From positions 62,001-126,000 of the forward strand of contig CM057150.1 in the NCBI GenBank assembly GCA_029964075.1: a stretch of 64,000 bases of DNA. Reading direction: 5' to 3'. This stretch comes from Patiria pectinifera. Taxonomy: Eukaryota; Echinodermata; Asteroidea; Valvatida; Asterinidae. Position numbers and translations under genes: made by a program. Below the pieces are notes generated by a model. The model was not told the origin of the DNA. It made no database searches and saw only the letters and a list, made by a program, of their open reading frames with translations. Every line of letters starts with the position of its first letter. The first letter of the stretch is position 1. Shown in pieces: positions 10,377-19,112 of the stretch.

Positions 10377-11714
10377 ATGATTGCGTATGGAAAAAAAACT
10401 CAATCCCAGCAGGCTATTAAAAATACCCAGATCTATCAAGGGTGAGAGAAAAGAGGTGGTCATTACCCACAATCCTAGTAGTATATCGGCGGGGCAAATT
10501 CTGAGGGTCAAGTTTCCTCAATTGGGTGTGGACGACGTGATAGCTCTTGCTGGAGCGAGCACCTTTAATGTTTACTATGCAGTGATTGTATGGAATGTCA
10601 ACTTCACCACATGTAATTTGAGCCGGCACTTGTAAACTAGCTTTCAATTTAGAACTCGAAGGTGAAAGCGACAACAATAGAACCATTTTTAGCAATTTGG
10701 CCAGAAATTTAGTCAGCGAAATCAGCGTCAGGCTTCAAGGTCACGAAATTATAAGTTATCGTCACGCCGACGTGTATCACAACTTTAAAGACAATTGGAT
10801 CAACAGCTCGAAACATGGCGTACTCGGGCATAGAAAAAGAAAACGTGTCTAGACTAAGAACTGGGGCTCAAGATGCTAACGCGGGCGCCAACAACGGTAA
10901 AGATCAAGCTATCGCGGATGCCTATGGTAACAGATATTGTATTCTCCTAGACATTGACATACTGACTTCGCATCACCCTTTTTACCCCAGCGGTTTAAAC
11001 CAACCTCTGACGTACGAGATAAAGTTGAACGATCACGAAAAAGTAGTCAACAGTTCAGATACGGCGGGGATGTATTCTATCTCAGACTTGTCTCTCGAAT
11101 ACGAAGTGGTGACCAACAGAGACCGAGCTAACACCATCAGGAATAAACACAAGGGGTTAATGCAATATCTGTTTGATGAAATCCACTCGCTAGAAGTTAG
11201 ATCCGTAAACAAATCGGACACGCTTTGGAACGTCAGCGTCAATCAACCCATCAGGAGTCTCAAGGGTATTTTGTTTTTGTTTAAAGATCCCGCGGTCAAA
11301 AATCCGCAGCGATTTTACAATCCAAAAATAACCAAAACATCGGTGACCGTAGAAGGTAAACCTAATCAACTCTACAGTCAAGGAATGTTTCAGTATCAAC
11401 ACTGGAATGAAATCAACAAGTTCTTTGGAGACAGCGATACCGAAAGCGGGCGCGGAGTAGCTAAAGACTTCAATTTGACGGGTTTTGACCTCGGAGACTA
11501 CCTAAAAGACAAGTACGGTCTGTGGCTCGATTTGAGAAGTAACGACGACAATTCCGCCCACGGATCCGGTAGGAAACTCGGAGACGGAGGAGGCATCAAC
11601 ATTCAATTTAACAGAGAAGCCGAAAGTCAAGGTGACCTCACGATGTATGTCTTTTTGGTCATGGATGCTCAATTGAACTTGGAAGACGGAAATTTTAAAT
11701 CTCTGTTAAGTTAA
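10377..11714 (+). pseudogene. Polinton major capsid protein (double jelly-roll), broken in its N-terminal third
   Basis: The 3' 300 codons (10815-11714) are uninterrupted and carry the typical Polinton capsid text: NRYCILLDIDI, SISDLSLEYE, VPN-type PNQLYSQGMFQY, KYGLWLDLRS and the ending FLVMDAQLNLEDG. Upstream, the likely start ATG is at 10377 (MIAYGKKTQSQQ), behind GTATAAATAAA. A frame change lies near 10440, a roughly 80-bp insertion near 10543-10621, and another frame change near 10810. The family forms the icosahedral shell in related viruses. The gene is followed after 1 bp by the ATPase, as an operon-like pair. Confidence 0.88.
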
Positions 11715-11715
11715 A

Positions 11716-12321
11716 ATGACACAACCGCATTGCGCTTTAATCGTCGGCAAAACAAATTCGGGCAAAACCAAATGGATGTTGGATCTATTAGAGTCAGACT
11801 ATAAAAACGTATTTGAAGCGATAGTCATCATTTGCCCTACCATATTTAAAAACAAAACGTACATCGAAAGAAAGTGGATTCAAGCAGATCCCGAGGTATA
11901 CCTCGGCGATCCGGAATTGTACAAGATGACGCTCAACGAAGCGATCGATATTTACAGTAAAATATTCGAAGGTGTTGCCACGCTGTTTATCGTGGACGAT
12001 TGCTCTTCGGATCAAGAGATTAAATATCGTAAAAAGACGTGCGCTTTGAGCAAAATGGCGTTAAGCGGAAGACACGTAAATCACAGCTGTTGGTTACTGA
12101 CTCAAAAGTACAACAGCGTTTTAAAAGATTATAGAGAAAATACGGCTTGGTTGGCGTTAATTTACTGCAAAGATAAAACATCGTTTGATCAAGCGTTAGA
12201 CCAAAATGACGTCGTACCCATTGAAGAACGAGATAATATAAAACGACGTTTGAGAGATGTGAAATATAGTAAATTGGTCGTATACACCGAACCTCCAGTT
12301 AGTTACGAGCTACTTGAGTAG
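11716..12321 (+). CDS. Genome-packaging ATPase (A32/FtsK-HerA type)
   Basis: The 201-aa product has a Walker A P-loop at residues 10-18 (VGKTNSGKT), a Walker B strand near 90 (TLFIVDDC) and a downstream sensor-like region (GRHVNHSCWLLTQ). In this family the enzyme pumps DNA into capsids. Length and motifs look complete. It is one of the two full-length core genes left in the element and starts 1 bp after the capsid stop. Four 22-bp repeats begin at its stop codon. Integrity may reflect chance rather than function, as partner genes are broken. Confidence 0.9.
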   Translation: MTQPHCALIVGKTNSGKTKWMLDLLESDYKNVFEAIVIICPTIFKNKTYIERKWIQADPEVYLGDPELYKMTLNEAIDIYSKIFEGVATLFIVDDCSSDQEIKYRKKTCALSKMALSGRHVNHSCWLLTQKYNSVLKDYRENTAWLALIYCKDKTSFDQALDQNDVVPIEERDNIKRRLRDVKYSKLVVYTEPPVSYELLE

Positions 12322-12400
12322 CTAGGTGAGTAACAATTAATAGCTAGGTGAGTAACAATTAATTGCTAGGTGAGTAACAATTAATATCTAGTTGAGTAGC
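12321..12400 (+). repeat. Four tandem copies of a 22-bp repeat
   Basis: Units begin GCTAGGTGAGTAACAATTAA at 12321, 12343 and 12365, with a diverged fourth at 12387. The array begins at the ATPase stop codon, so it may affect the transcript end. No promoter role is shown. Confidence 0.88.
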
Positions 12401-12478
12401 AACCTATTTAACAAGCTACACATGTATTTCAATTTGTTAATCAACAAACGTCAACAAAATACATTTTGATGTTAGTAA

Positions 12479-12631
12479 ATGATAGCAATATTTGAGTATT
12501 TGCAGTTTTTGGCTATTATCATCATATCGGTTAATCTATCGTTTTACACCTACGAATACCTTTGCTTTTGTAACAAAGTTGCAAAAGCTACAACAAAATT
12601 AAATTACTTTCTAATTGAATGGAGGACCTAA
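12479..12631 (+). CDS. Small membrane protein, 50 aa, unknown
   Basis: ATG at 12479 opens 50 codons that end 13 bp inside the next gene. Residues 8-24 (LQFLAIIIISVNLSFYT) form a single membrane segment, followed by a Cys-containing and basic tail. The ATG-overlap layout with the downstream gene suggests a real short gene of the Polinton late cluster. No family is recognised. Confidence 0.45.
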   Translation: MIAIFEYLQFLAIIIISVNLSFYTYEYLCFCNKVAKATTKLNYFLIEWRT

Positions 12632-13196
12632 AACTTACTTTAACGAACGAACAAGATCACAATGCAGAACATAAAGATCGTTTGTGCGATGTCGTAGCAG
12701 CCGGAAACTCTAGAAAGTACTTGGGAAAGGAATACACCGTTAAACATATCGAAGCTCTTGACAGTAAAGAGCTCGAAAAGCTGTATCATCTGTACGAAAC
12801 TAAATTTGGAAATGAAATTGTTCAAACTGTTGGTAAATACACTTTAAGTCTATTTTCGAGAGTGTTAGCTGTGGTTACCCCCTTACAAGTTTTAGGATAT
12901 AACGTCACTATAGATTCTGAAGAAGAACTTACCAACGACTTGAGTTCTGATCCTATTATAAGCGCAAGTATGGCGGTATGTTGAGCGACGTTTGTTACAA
13001 GTACGGAACTTTAATATCACCCCTAGTTGCTACGATTATCACAATAAAACATTTGAAATTTAATAAACCTAATATAATAAATGGAAGATCAGAAAGCAAC
13101 GACAGCAACGCCTGCAGCTCAACCAGCAGAGACAGAGACGCCCCAACTGATAAAAACAACGTCGTCACCGACGGTAACGAGAGTGACCAAGACTAA
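12619..13196 (+). pseudogene. Conserved Polinton protein of unknown function, frameshifted
   Basis: The first frame (12619-12984) gives an acidic helical region with LGKEYTVKHIEALDSKELEKL and a hydrophobic stretch near residues 85-100. The frame is lost at 12978-12984. The next frame resumes with YKYGTLISPLVATIITIKHLKF, which reads as the natural C-terminus with a membrane helix. The remaining codons to 13196 overlap the next gene and are probably not native, so the real end is likely near 13080. The family recurs in Polintons but has no assigned role that I can state. Confidence 0.6.
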
Positions 13197-13464
13197 AAAT
13201 CCTAAACGAATACAGCAGGGTAAAGCTTTAGCCGAGCACAATTGAAAGATGAAATTAAAATTAGCAAAAATGGACGTAACATTTGACGAAGCTACGAGCT
13301 CACCGGACTACAACTCTTGGGCGATGTGGGGGGCTATGGCGTCTATAATAGGAGTGGGGTTGCTGGTACTAAAAAGTAAGGCAACTGCGCCGGTAGTACA
13401 GCCAGTGCCGGTAGTCACGCAACCCACTACACCCAGCGCCCCCAAAACGCCAGACATGGAATAA
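13081..13464 (+). pseudogene. Small membrane protein with Thr/Pro-rich ends, one nonsense codon
   Basis: ATG at 13081 follows the AT-rich leader (ATATAATAAATG). The frame encodes a Thr/Pro/Ala-rich start, a basic motif (KNPKRIQQGKALAEHN), then TGA at 13243-13245, and continues in the same frame with a membrane segment (MASIIGVGLLVL) and a Pro/Thr-rich end (TTPSAPKTPDME). The TGA sits where a CGA (Arg) would fit, as expected for CpG decay. The role is unknown; the size and cluster suggest a virion membrane or minor structural protein. Confidence 0.6.
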
Positions 13465-13496
13465 ACAGCAATTTAAAAATTGTTATATTAAAACCG

Positions 13497-13739
13497 ATGA
13501 GTAACTTTGACACCAACGTAATAGCTAATACGATTTACCACGGAGCCGTCATATCGGGTCTTTCGATGGGATACGCCATGGTAGGAAATAAACTACTCAA
13601 AATGAAAGTGCCGGATTTAAACAAACTAAACGTAGAAGATGCGGCTAAATTGACGGGTATTATAAGTGGAGCTCTGGCCACGCAAAATTGGTTGGTGACC
13701 CAGGGTATAATACCGGGCAGTATAATGAAAACGGCATAA
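13497..13739 (+). CDS. Conserved small Polinton membrane protein, 80 aa
   Basis: The intact frame encodes an N-terminal region with YHGAVISGLSMGYAMVG, a central linker and a second hydrophobic part (AKLTGIISGALATQNWLVTQG). This pattern of two weak membrane helices recurs in Polintons next to capsid genes. It lies between two other short late-cluster genes with a typical AT-rich leader. Function is not known. Confidence 0.6.
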   Translation: MSNFDTNVIANTIYHGAVISGLSMGYAMVGNKLLKMKVPDLNKLNVEDAAKLTGIISGALATQNWLVTQGIIPGSIMKTA

Positions 13740-13761
13740 TTTAAATAGGTTTATTAAATAA

Positions 13762-14760
13762 ATGGCTGATGGAGGATTTGAAGATCCAGACTACGAAAGA
13801 ACTTATGATAACAATGATGATGATGATGTAGAAGAGACCAATCTGGATTGGGACGATACTTTTGATACTCATGATACACCCATCCCAACTACCGACATAG
13901 ATGAGGTTTTATATCGAGGAAGGAGCATGGTCACAAGTGATCGCGTCGATGATTTTTACAAAAATTTTAACAGAGGTGACGGACCATTAGCTCCGCGATA
14001 CGAACATTTTGTCAGCAATAAAGACGGGTTATTTTTCCAAGCAACTGATAAAGCCTTAGTAAGGTTAACGGATAAAAGAACCCCCAAAAATTCTTGAGTC
14101 TACCGAGTATAGAGAATAATGCAAAGAGGTTAGATCTTCCAGGTAGAGATTTCATTAGAAACGGATTGGGTTTTAAAGATTATAAAATTAACCCCCTCGA
14201 ACAAGTACAAACTGAGAGTATCCCCATGACAGAACTACCCAGCGTCACCGATGAGGTAACCGAGATTATAGAAGATTTACAACGCGACACCGACGCTTAA
14301 ACGGAAGGATTGAATTACAGAGAACTCCAGGTTTTAGACAAAAGTCTTCAGACGTTGAGAGGTAACCTAGAACTTAATTTAGCGCGTCTCACAGAACTAG
14401 ACCGAGAGATTGCAGCCACGAGACAAGAACTCGACAAATCTCACAGCGAAGAGGGTAGACGAGAGTTAAACGATAAATTGAGCGACTTGAACGTTGAAAG
14501 ATCCGCCAGATTAGAAGCCGCAAAAGCCAACGAACGAGGGCTCAAAAGTCAGATCGCTAGAATCAAAGAAACGATTAATAAAATATTAGGCGACGACACG
14601 ACTCTGGCGGCAAAGATTAGAACTCTGTTTAGAGAACAAGGTGTGACCATAGTGAGTATTTTAGCCGCTTTGAGTTTAGCCATCAGCACGATAGTGAGTA
14701 GCATCGTCGCTAGCGTGAGAGGTGGGGGTGCCCCACCCGCGCCATCGCCAACACCTTGTG
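13762..14760 (+). pseudogene. Polinton coiled-coil/membrane protein of unknown function, broken and truncated
   Basis: It begins at ATG 13762 (ATTAAATAAATG leader) with an acidic region (NNDDDDVEETNLDWDD). A frame change near 14090 moves it to the frame that continues from 14094, then TAA at 14298-14300 interrupts. The same frame goes on with a long coiled coil (RELQVLDKSLQTLRG onward), a membrane segment (VSILAALSLAISTIVSSIVAS) and a Gly/Pro tail (GGGAPPAPSPTP). There it is cut by the gypsy fragment, and the codons from 14761 to 14798 are foreign. The original was probably one protein of more than 330 residues. A structural or membrane role is only a guess. Confidence 0.6.
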
Positions 14761-17718
14761 ATGTATTTCTAAAACTGAACACCGCCCTCTGTTGGTAACT
14801 TTAAAGTTGACCTTTCGGGGTTCACCAGCTTGTTCTGAAATGATCGTGTCTTGTGTGAAGTTACTCTAGATTAACTATACATTTGTGGCTGCTCGTCAGC
14901 GAATAACTTTACATGGTGTCAGAAAACGGATCATAAAAGTCGCAATGTCAGGCCTGAAACCACCGGGACAATTGCAGCTGGAAGGGAGCTTGGCGAAAAA
15001 CTGGAAGGAATGGGTGCGTTCATTTGAACTGTACGCTATGGCAACGGAACTGCAGAAGAAACCGGAGCCAGTGCAGAGTGCAACGTTTCTGCACGTGGCG
15101 GGCCCAGCGGCACAGCGTGTATATGCGACACTGACGTTCGCGGACGATGAGAAGGACAAACTGCAAGTACTTAAAGCCAAGTTCAAACAATACTGTGAAC
15201 CCAAGAGAAACCTGTCAGAACTGCGATACATGTTCAACTCGAGAAACCAGAAAGTGGATGAGCCGTTCGACACATACTTGACAAACGTGACATGCCTGGT
15301 GAGGGAATGTGAATTTGGTGACATTGAGAATTCCCTCCTTCGAGACAGAGTTGTGTGTGGTGTAAAGGACACAAAAACACGAGAAAAACTGCTTCAGGCA
15401 GATAATTTGACCCTGGAAAAGTGCATCAATATCTGCCAGGTCAGTGAAATGAGCGCCACACATGTGAAAGCCATACAGGCTGAACTGGATTCGACCCAGC
15501 AAAAACAGGAGGTTAACCGGGTGACGTCCACTAAAGCCAGACCTCCGACCAGAGCTGCAAGTCGCAAGGAAATGTCAAATAACAACGCAGAAAATGGAGC
15601 AAAGTCACGGTGTGACTTCTGTACTTACGTACACTTCGCAAACCGCTGTCCTGCAAAGTATGAGCAGTGCAATTCGTGCCATAAAGTTGGACATTTCAGC
15701 AAATCGAGACTATGCAAAGCCCAACACAAGTCGCGACCAAAGATGGTCAGGGAAGTCAACGAAAGCAGTGATGACGATGAGGACAACACCCAGTATGATG
15801 TTGCCGGTGTCAACCTACAGGAACCAAGAAAACAACTCGAGGACCTGATGATAGACTACATCACTGGACAAGAATCAGGCGACTGGACTGAAACCTGTCA
15901 AATTGGGAGAAACAAGGTGGACTTCAAGCTTGATTCAGGATCTCAAGCGGACATTCTACCAGCAGACTGTTTCAAAAACACTGGACTGGCATTGCTTCCC
16001 AGTAATGCATCTCTCAAATCCTATTCAGGGCACAAGATTAAGGCATTAGGAAAGACCATAGCCAATTTGAAGGTTGGTACAGGTACCGGTTGCACCACAC
16101 AACAAGTTGTTTTTCAAGTGGTAAGCGGAAATGTAAAACCTATCTTAGGTCTGAAAACATGTCAAAGGCTAGGATTGATTAAGAGAGTAAGAGTAGATGA
16201 AGTGGTTAGTGGTAGTGCGCAAAATGTGCCAATGCATAGCAACATCACGTTCACAGAACACAATGATTTGTATGAAGGGCTAGGGAAACTGCAAAACCAC
16301 GAATATGAGATTGAATTGAATGTAGATGCTGCACCAGTTCAAAACCCTCCACGCACCATTCCTTACACATTACGCGACAAAGTGAGGGTTGAATTAGAGC
16401 GTATGGAAAAACTTGGGGTCATTGCGCGTGTGGAAGAGCCCACAGACTGGGTCAGTTCCATGTCAATAGTTGGTAAACCGGATGGCAGTGTGCGCATTTG
16501 TCTTGACCCGCGAGAGCTCAATAATGCCATAAAGAGAGCCCATTACCCTATGCCCACCCTCCGAGATGTTGCAGCACGCATGCCACAGGCTAAGGTGTTT
16601 TCAAAGTTTGACGCTACAAGTGGTTATTGGCAACTTCCTCTCACACAAAGAAGCTCGTACTTGACAACATTTAACACACCCTTTGGAAGATTTCGATATA
16701 TGGTTCTACCATTCGGCATCTCGTCGGCAAGTGAAATTTGGCAGCGCGCCATGGTCACTGAATTTGGGGCACTTGAAGGGGTTGAAATTGTTGTCGATGA
16801 TATCCTAGTTTGGGGTAAAAACACAACTGAGCATGATGAGCGAGTAGCTAAGTTCCTGGAAAAAGTCAGAGAATCAGGACTTAAACTCAATAGGAAAAAG
16901 TCTGTCATTGGCACAGACAAACTCGAATATGTGGGTCATGTGATTTCTGCAGAAGGACTCTCACCAAGTCCAGCGCGTATCCAGTCTGTATTGGAAATGC
17001 CAATCCCAACTAACAAACATGAGCTTGAAACCTTTCTTGGCATGATCACATACGTTAGTAAGTTCATTCCCAATCTGTCTGAAATCACTGCGCCGTTGCG
17101 ACAGCTTACCGAAAAGCAAATAGCTTGGCACTGGGATGAAAAACACACAAAAGCCGTGGAAACACTCAAGAATATTATAACATCAGCACCAGTACTGATG
17201 TTATATGATGTGAATAAGCCGGTCAGCTTGGCCACTGATGCATCCAAGCATGGGTTTGGATCAGTATTGATGCAAGATAATAACAGACCAGTGGCATATG
17301 CATCGCGTAGTACTAGTCCTGCTGAAAAAAATTACGCGACTATTGAAAAGGAGATGTGCGCCATTCTCTTTGCGTGCCACAAATTCCATGACTATATCTT
17401 TGGAAAACAGACAACAGTGATCACAGATCATAAGCCATTGGTAGGAGTGTTCCAAAAGCCATTGCATAAGTTGAGCCCACGATTGCAGCGTATGCGCATG
17501 CACCTACTGAGATATGACCTCAGTGTACAATGGCAACCAGGTAACACAATGTTTGTGCCAGATGCGTTAAGCCGCATAATACATAGCAGAGGCGACAACA
17601 TCTCAGAGTTTGATGACTCGCGGGAAATCAACATGATTTTAAGACAACTCCCAATTACTGAGTTACGATTGCAGCAATTCCGTGAAGAAACAGCCGCGGA
17701 CCCCACACTTGCGAAGGT
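14761..17718 (+). mobile_element. Ty3/gypsy fragment (partial LTR to RNaseH) nested in the Polinton
   Basis: About 150 bases resembling the end of an LTR (ending TTTACA at 14913) are followed by a primer-site-like TGGTGTCAGAA at 14914, then an unbroken gag-pro-RT-RNaseH frame. The sequence stops abruptly before the integrase domain, and Polinton sequence resumes. CTTGTG flanks both junctions (14755-14760 and 17719-17724), either a target duplication or microhomology. There is no 3' LTR. The frame has no stop over 2.8 kb, so the insertion is young relative to the decay of its host. Confidence 0.85.
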
Positions 17719-17758
17719 GCTTGTGCTGGTGTTTGTGATACAATATCGTTCGTCATAG
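14945..17758 (+). CDS. Gypsy Gag-protease-reverse transcriptase-RNaseH polyprotein, 3'-truncated
   Basis: The likely start is ATG 14945 (MSGLKPPGQLQLEGS). Domains in order: capsid-like Gag (residues about 20-200), Cys/His knuckles near 222-262 (CDFC...CNSCHKVGHF), an aspartic protease with DSG (LDSGSQADI, near 328), RT with FSKFDATSGYWQ (near 552) and VVDDILV (near 616), and RNaseH with ATDASKHGFG (near 763). The frame leaves the retroelement at 17718, before the integrase. The last 13 codons up to TAG-like end at 17758 are Polinton sequence. Gag and Pol are in one frame without a shift signal. Integration by this copy is not possible without an integrase supplied elsewhere. Confidence 0.85.
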   Translation: MSGLKPPGQLQLEGSLAKNWKEWVRSFELYAMATELQKKPEPVQSATFLHVAGPAAQRVYATLTFADDEKDKLQVLKAKFKQYCEPKRNLSELRYMFNSRNQKVDEPFDTYLTNVTCLVRECEFGDIENSLLRDRVVCGVKDTKTREKLLQADNLTLEKCINICQVSEMSATHVKAIQAELDSTQQKQEVNRVTSTKARPPTRAASRKEMSNNNAENGAKSRCDFCTYVHFANRCPAKYEQCNSCHKVGHFSKSRLCKAQHKSRPKMVREVNESSDDDEDNTQYDVAGVNLQEPRKQLEDLMIDYITGQESGDWTETCQIGRNKVDFKLDSGSQADILPADCFKNTGLALLPSNASLKSYSGHKIKALGKTIANLKVGTGTGCTTQQVVFQVVSGNVKPILGLKTCQRLGLIKRVRVDEVVSGSAQNVPMHSNITFTEHNDLYEGLGKLQNHEYEIELNVDAAPVQNPPRTIPYTLRDKVRVELERMEKLGVIARVEEPTDWVSSMSIVGKPDGSVRICLDPRELNNAIKRAHYPMPTLRDVAARMPQAKVFSKFDATSGYWQLPLTQRSSYLTTFNTPFGRFRYMVLPFGISSASEIWQRAMVTEFGALEGVEIVVDDILVWGKNTTEHDERVAKFLEKVRESGLKLNRKKSVIGTDKLEYVGHVISAEGLSPSPARIQSVLEMPIPTNKHELETFLGMITYVSKFIPNLSEITAPLRQLTEKQIAWHWDEKHTKAVETLKNIITSAPVLMLYDVNKPVSLATDASKHGFGSVLMQDNNRPVAYASRSTSPAEKNYATIEKEMCAILFACHKFHDYIFGKQTTVITDHKPLVGVFQKPLHKLSPRLQRMRMHLLRYDLSVQWQPGNTMFVPDALSRIIHSRGDNISEFDDSREINMILRQLPITELRLQQFREETAADPTLAKVLVLVFVIQYRSS

Positions 17759-18973
17759 GCTCTGGCGGTGTTGGTGGCGCGACGTCATCGGTGTCATCAA
17801 AAGAGTCGTCCGGTTGAGGTTGTGAGTTTAAATCTAACACCAAACCAGTTTTCATACTCTGGGTAGCGATTTGAAGATTGTTGTTATAGCCGTCGTGCGT
17901 TCCAACCCTCAAGTTCATATCCGATGAAATTAAATACAACCCCGGTTTCACGACAAAATTTAAAGGCGTTCTGGCATACTGCAAAGAGTCTTGAAATTGA
18001 TCGATACTCGTTTCCATGTCGTCTACTGCATTGATGATATCTTCAACGATGACGTTAAATTGTCTCTGAGCGTCTAATCCGGTGCCCGGTGTTAATACGC
18101 TCGTTTGTGTTTGAGCCTGCGCCCCGAGTAAAGCGTACACTAAGATCTGATTGATTCGTTGATCTTTATGATTCCCGCGGAGGTAAACGAACTCTTGGCG
18201 GGTATAAAATCTAACCAAGCCATTTTGACGATGTCGTCTTGTTCGAGATAACCCTTCCAATGCTTAAAATAAGCATCTTTTTTTGGATCGTCTAAACCCC
18301 AATTTTTATCACCCGTGGGGTTGATAAAATCGTCGAGTGTGGTCGTGTTTTTATCATAGTCTAACGGCAAGAGTAAAAACGATTTTGTTTTTTCGTTCCA
18401 AAGAAAAAGCCTACCTAAGCCATAAGTCTTTTGATCTCTCGTCTGTTTAAAAGACTTATTTTGATCGATGGCAAACGTCCGACAGATGTTGGTAAATGCT
18501 CCACGATCATAGGTGTTGCTGAGAGCGTCAAACGAGTCTTCTCCTTGTATTGCTATGGTCATGTCGTTTAATATCCTTCTAACTGTAAAGTATAGATGAA
18601 AATTAAATAAGGCTTCAACGTAACGGTTGTTCGAGTTTATAATATCGATTCCAACACCACAGCCCATTGTAGCGCAATAGAATGCAAAGTTCAACTGATT
18701 TTGATAAAAAGACATGGGGTCTATCTTCCAACGAAGTAAAGCATCGTTGGTATTGAGGCGAGATATTTTATAGTCTGAGATTAAGTTGGGGAACGGTGTT
18801 AAAAACGTGTTAGACGCGTTGACCGTAATCTCGAGTTCGCCAGTGAGATACGGATTGTCTAGAACATGCGCTTGGGTGGTAGCTTGTCGTTTAGCTACAT
18901 TTTGATTTACCTGTTTCGTTACCTGATCAGCTATCGATTGTATCTGCTTTTTTAACGACTTAAAATCACTCAT
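17719..18973 (-). pseudogene. Conserved Polinton virion-type protein, frameshifted and 3'-truncated
   Basis: ATG at 18973 (MSDFKSLKKQIQSIADQV) opens 277 codons with an amphipathic start, then a conserved core (LNFAFYCATMGCGVG, FHLYFTVRRILNDM). A frame change near 18150-18180 moves the reading to the frame that covers down to the junction. That frame encodes RINQILVYALLGAQAQTQT, a beta-rich part and a Pro/Asp-rich tail (DDTDDVAPPTPPEP). The tail runs into the gypsy fragment at 17718. The core recurs in Polintons, and I infer a structural role, but I cannot assign it to a named capsid part. Its leader reads ATTAAAAC...TAAAATAATG. Confidence 0.65.
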
Positions 18974-19112
18974 TATTTTAGTTTCAGTTTTAATATAAAA
19001 AGACTTTAAATAAATGCATTCGTTTCACTTGTTTCAAAATTAGCAGACGTTTAAATTAGAAGACGTTGTAGATATATTAAACGGTCAAAAATCTGTACGC
19101 GTAAAAAGGGTA

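Noticed and set aside
10537-10622. A spliced intron in the capsid gene
   Set aside because: GT and AG are present, but precise removal does not restore the capsid frame.
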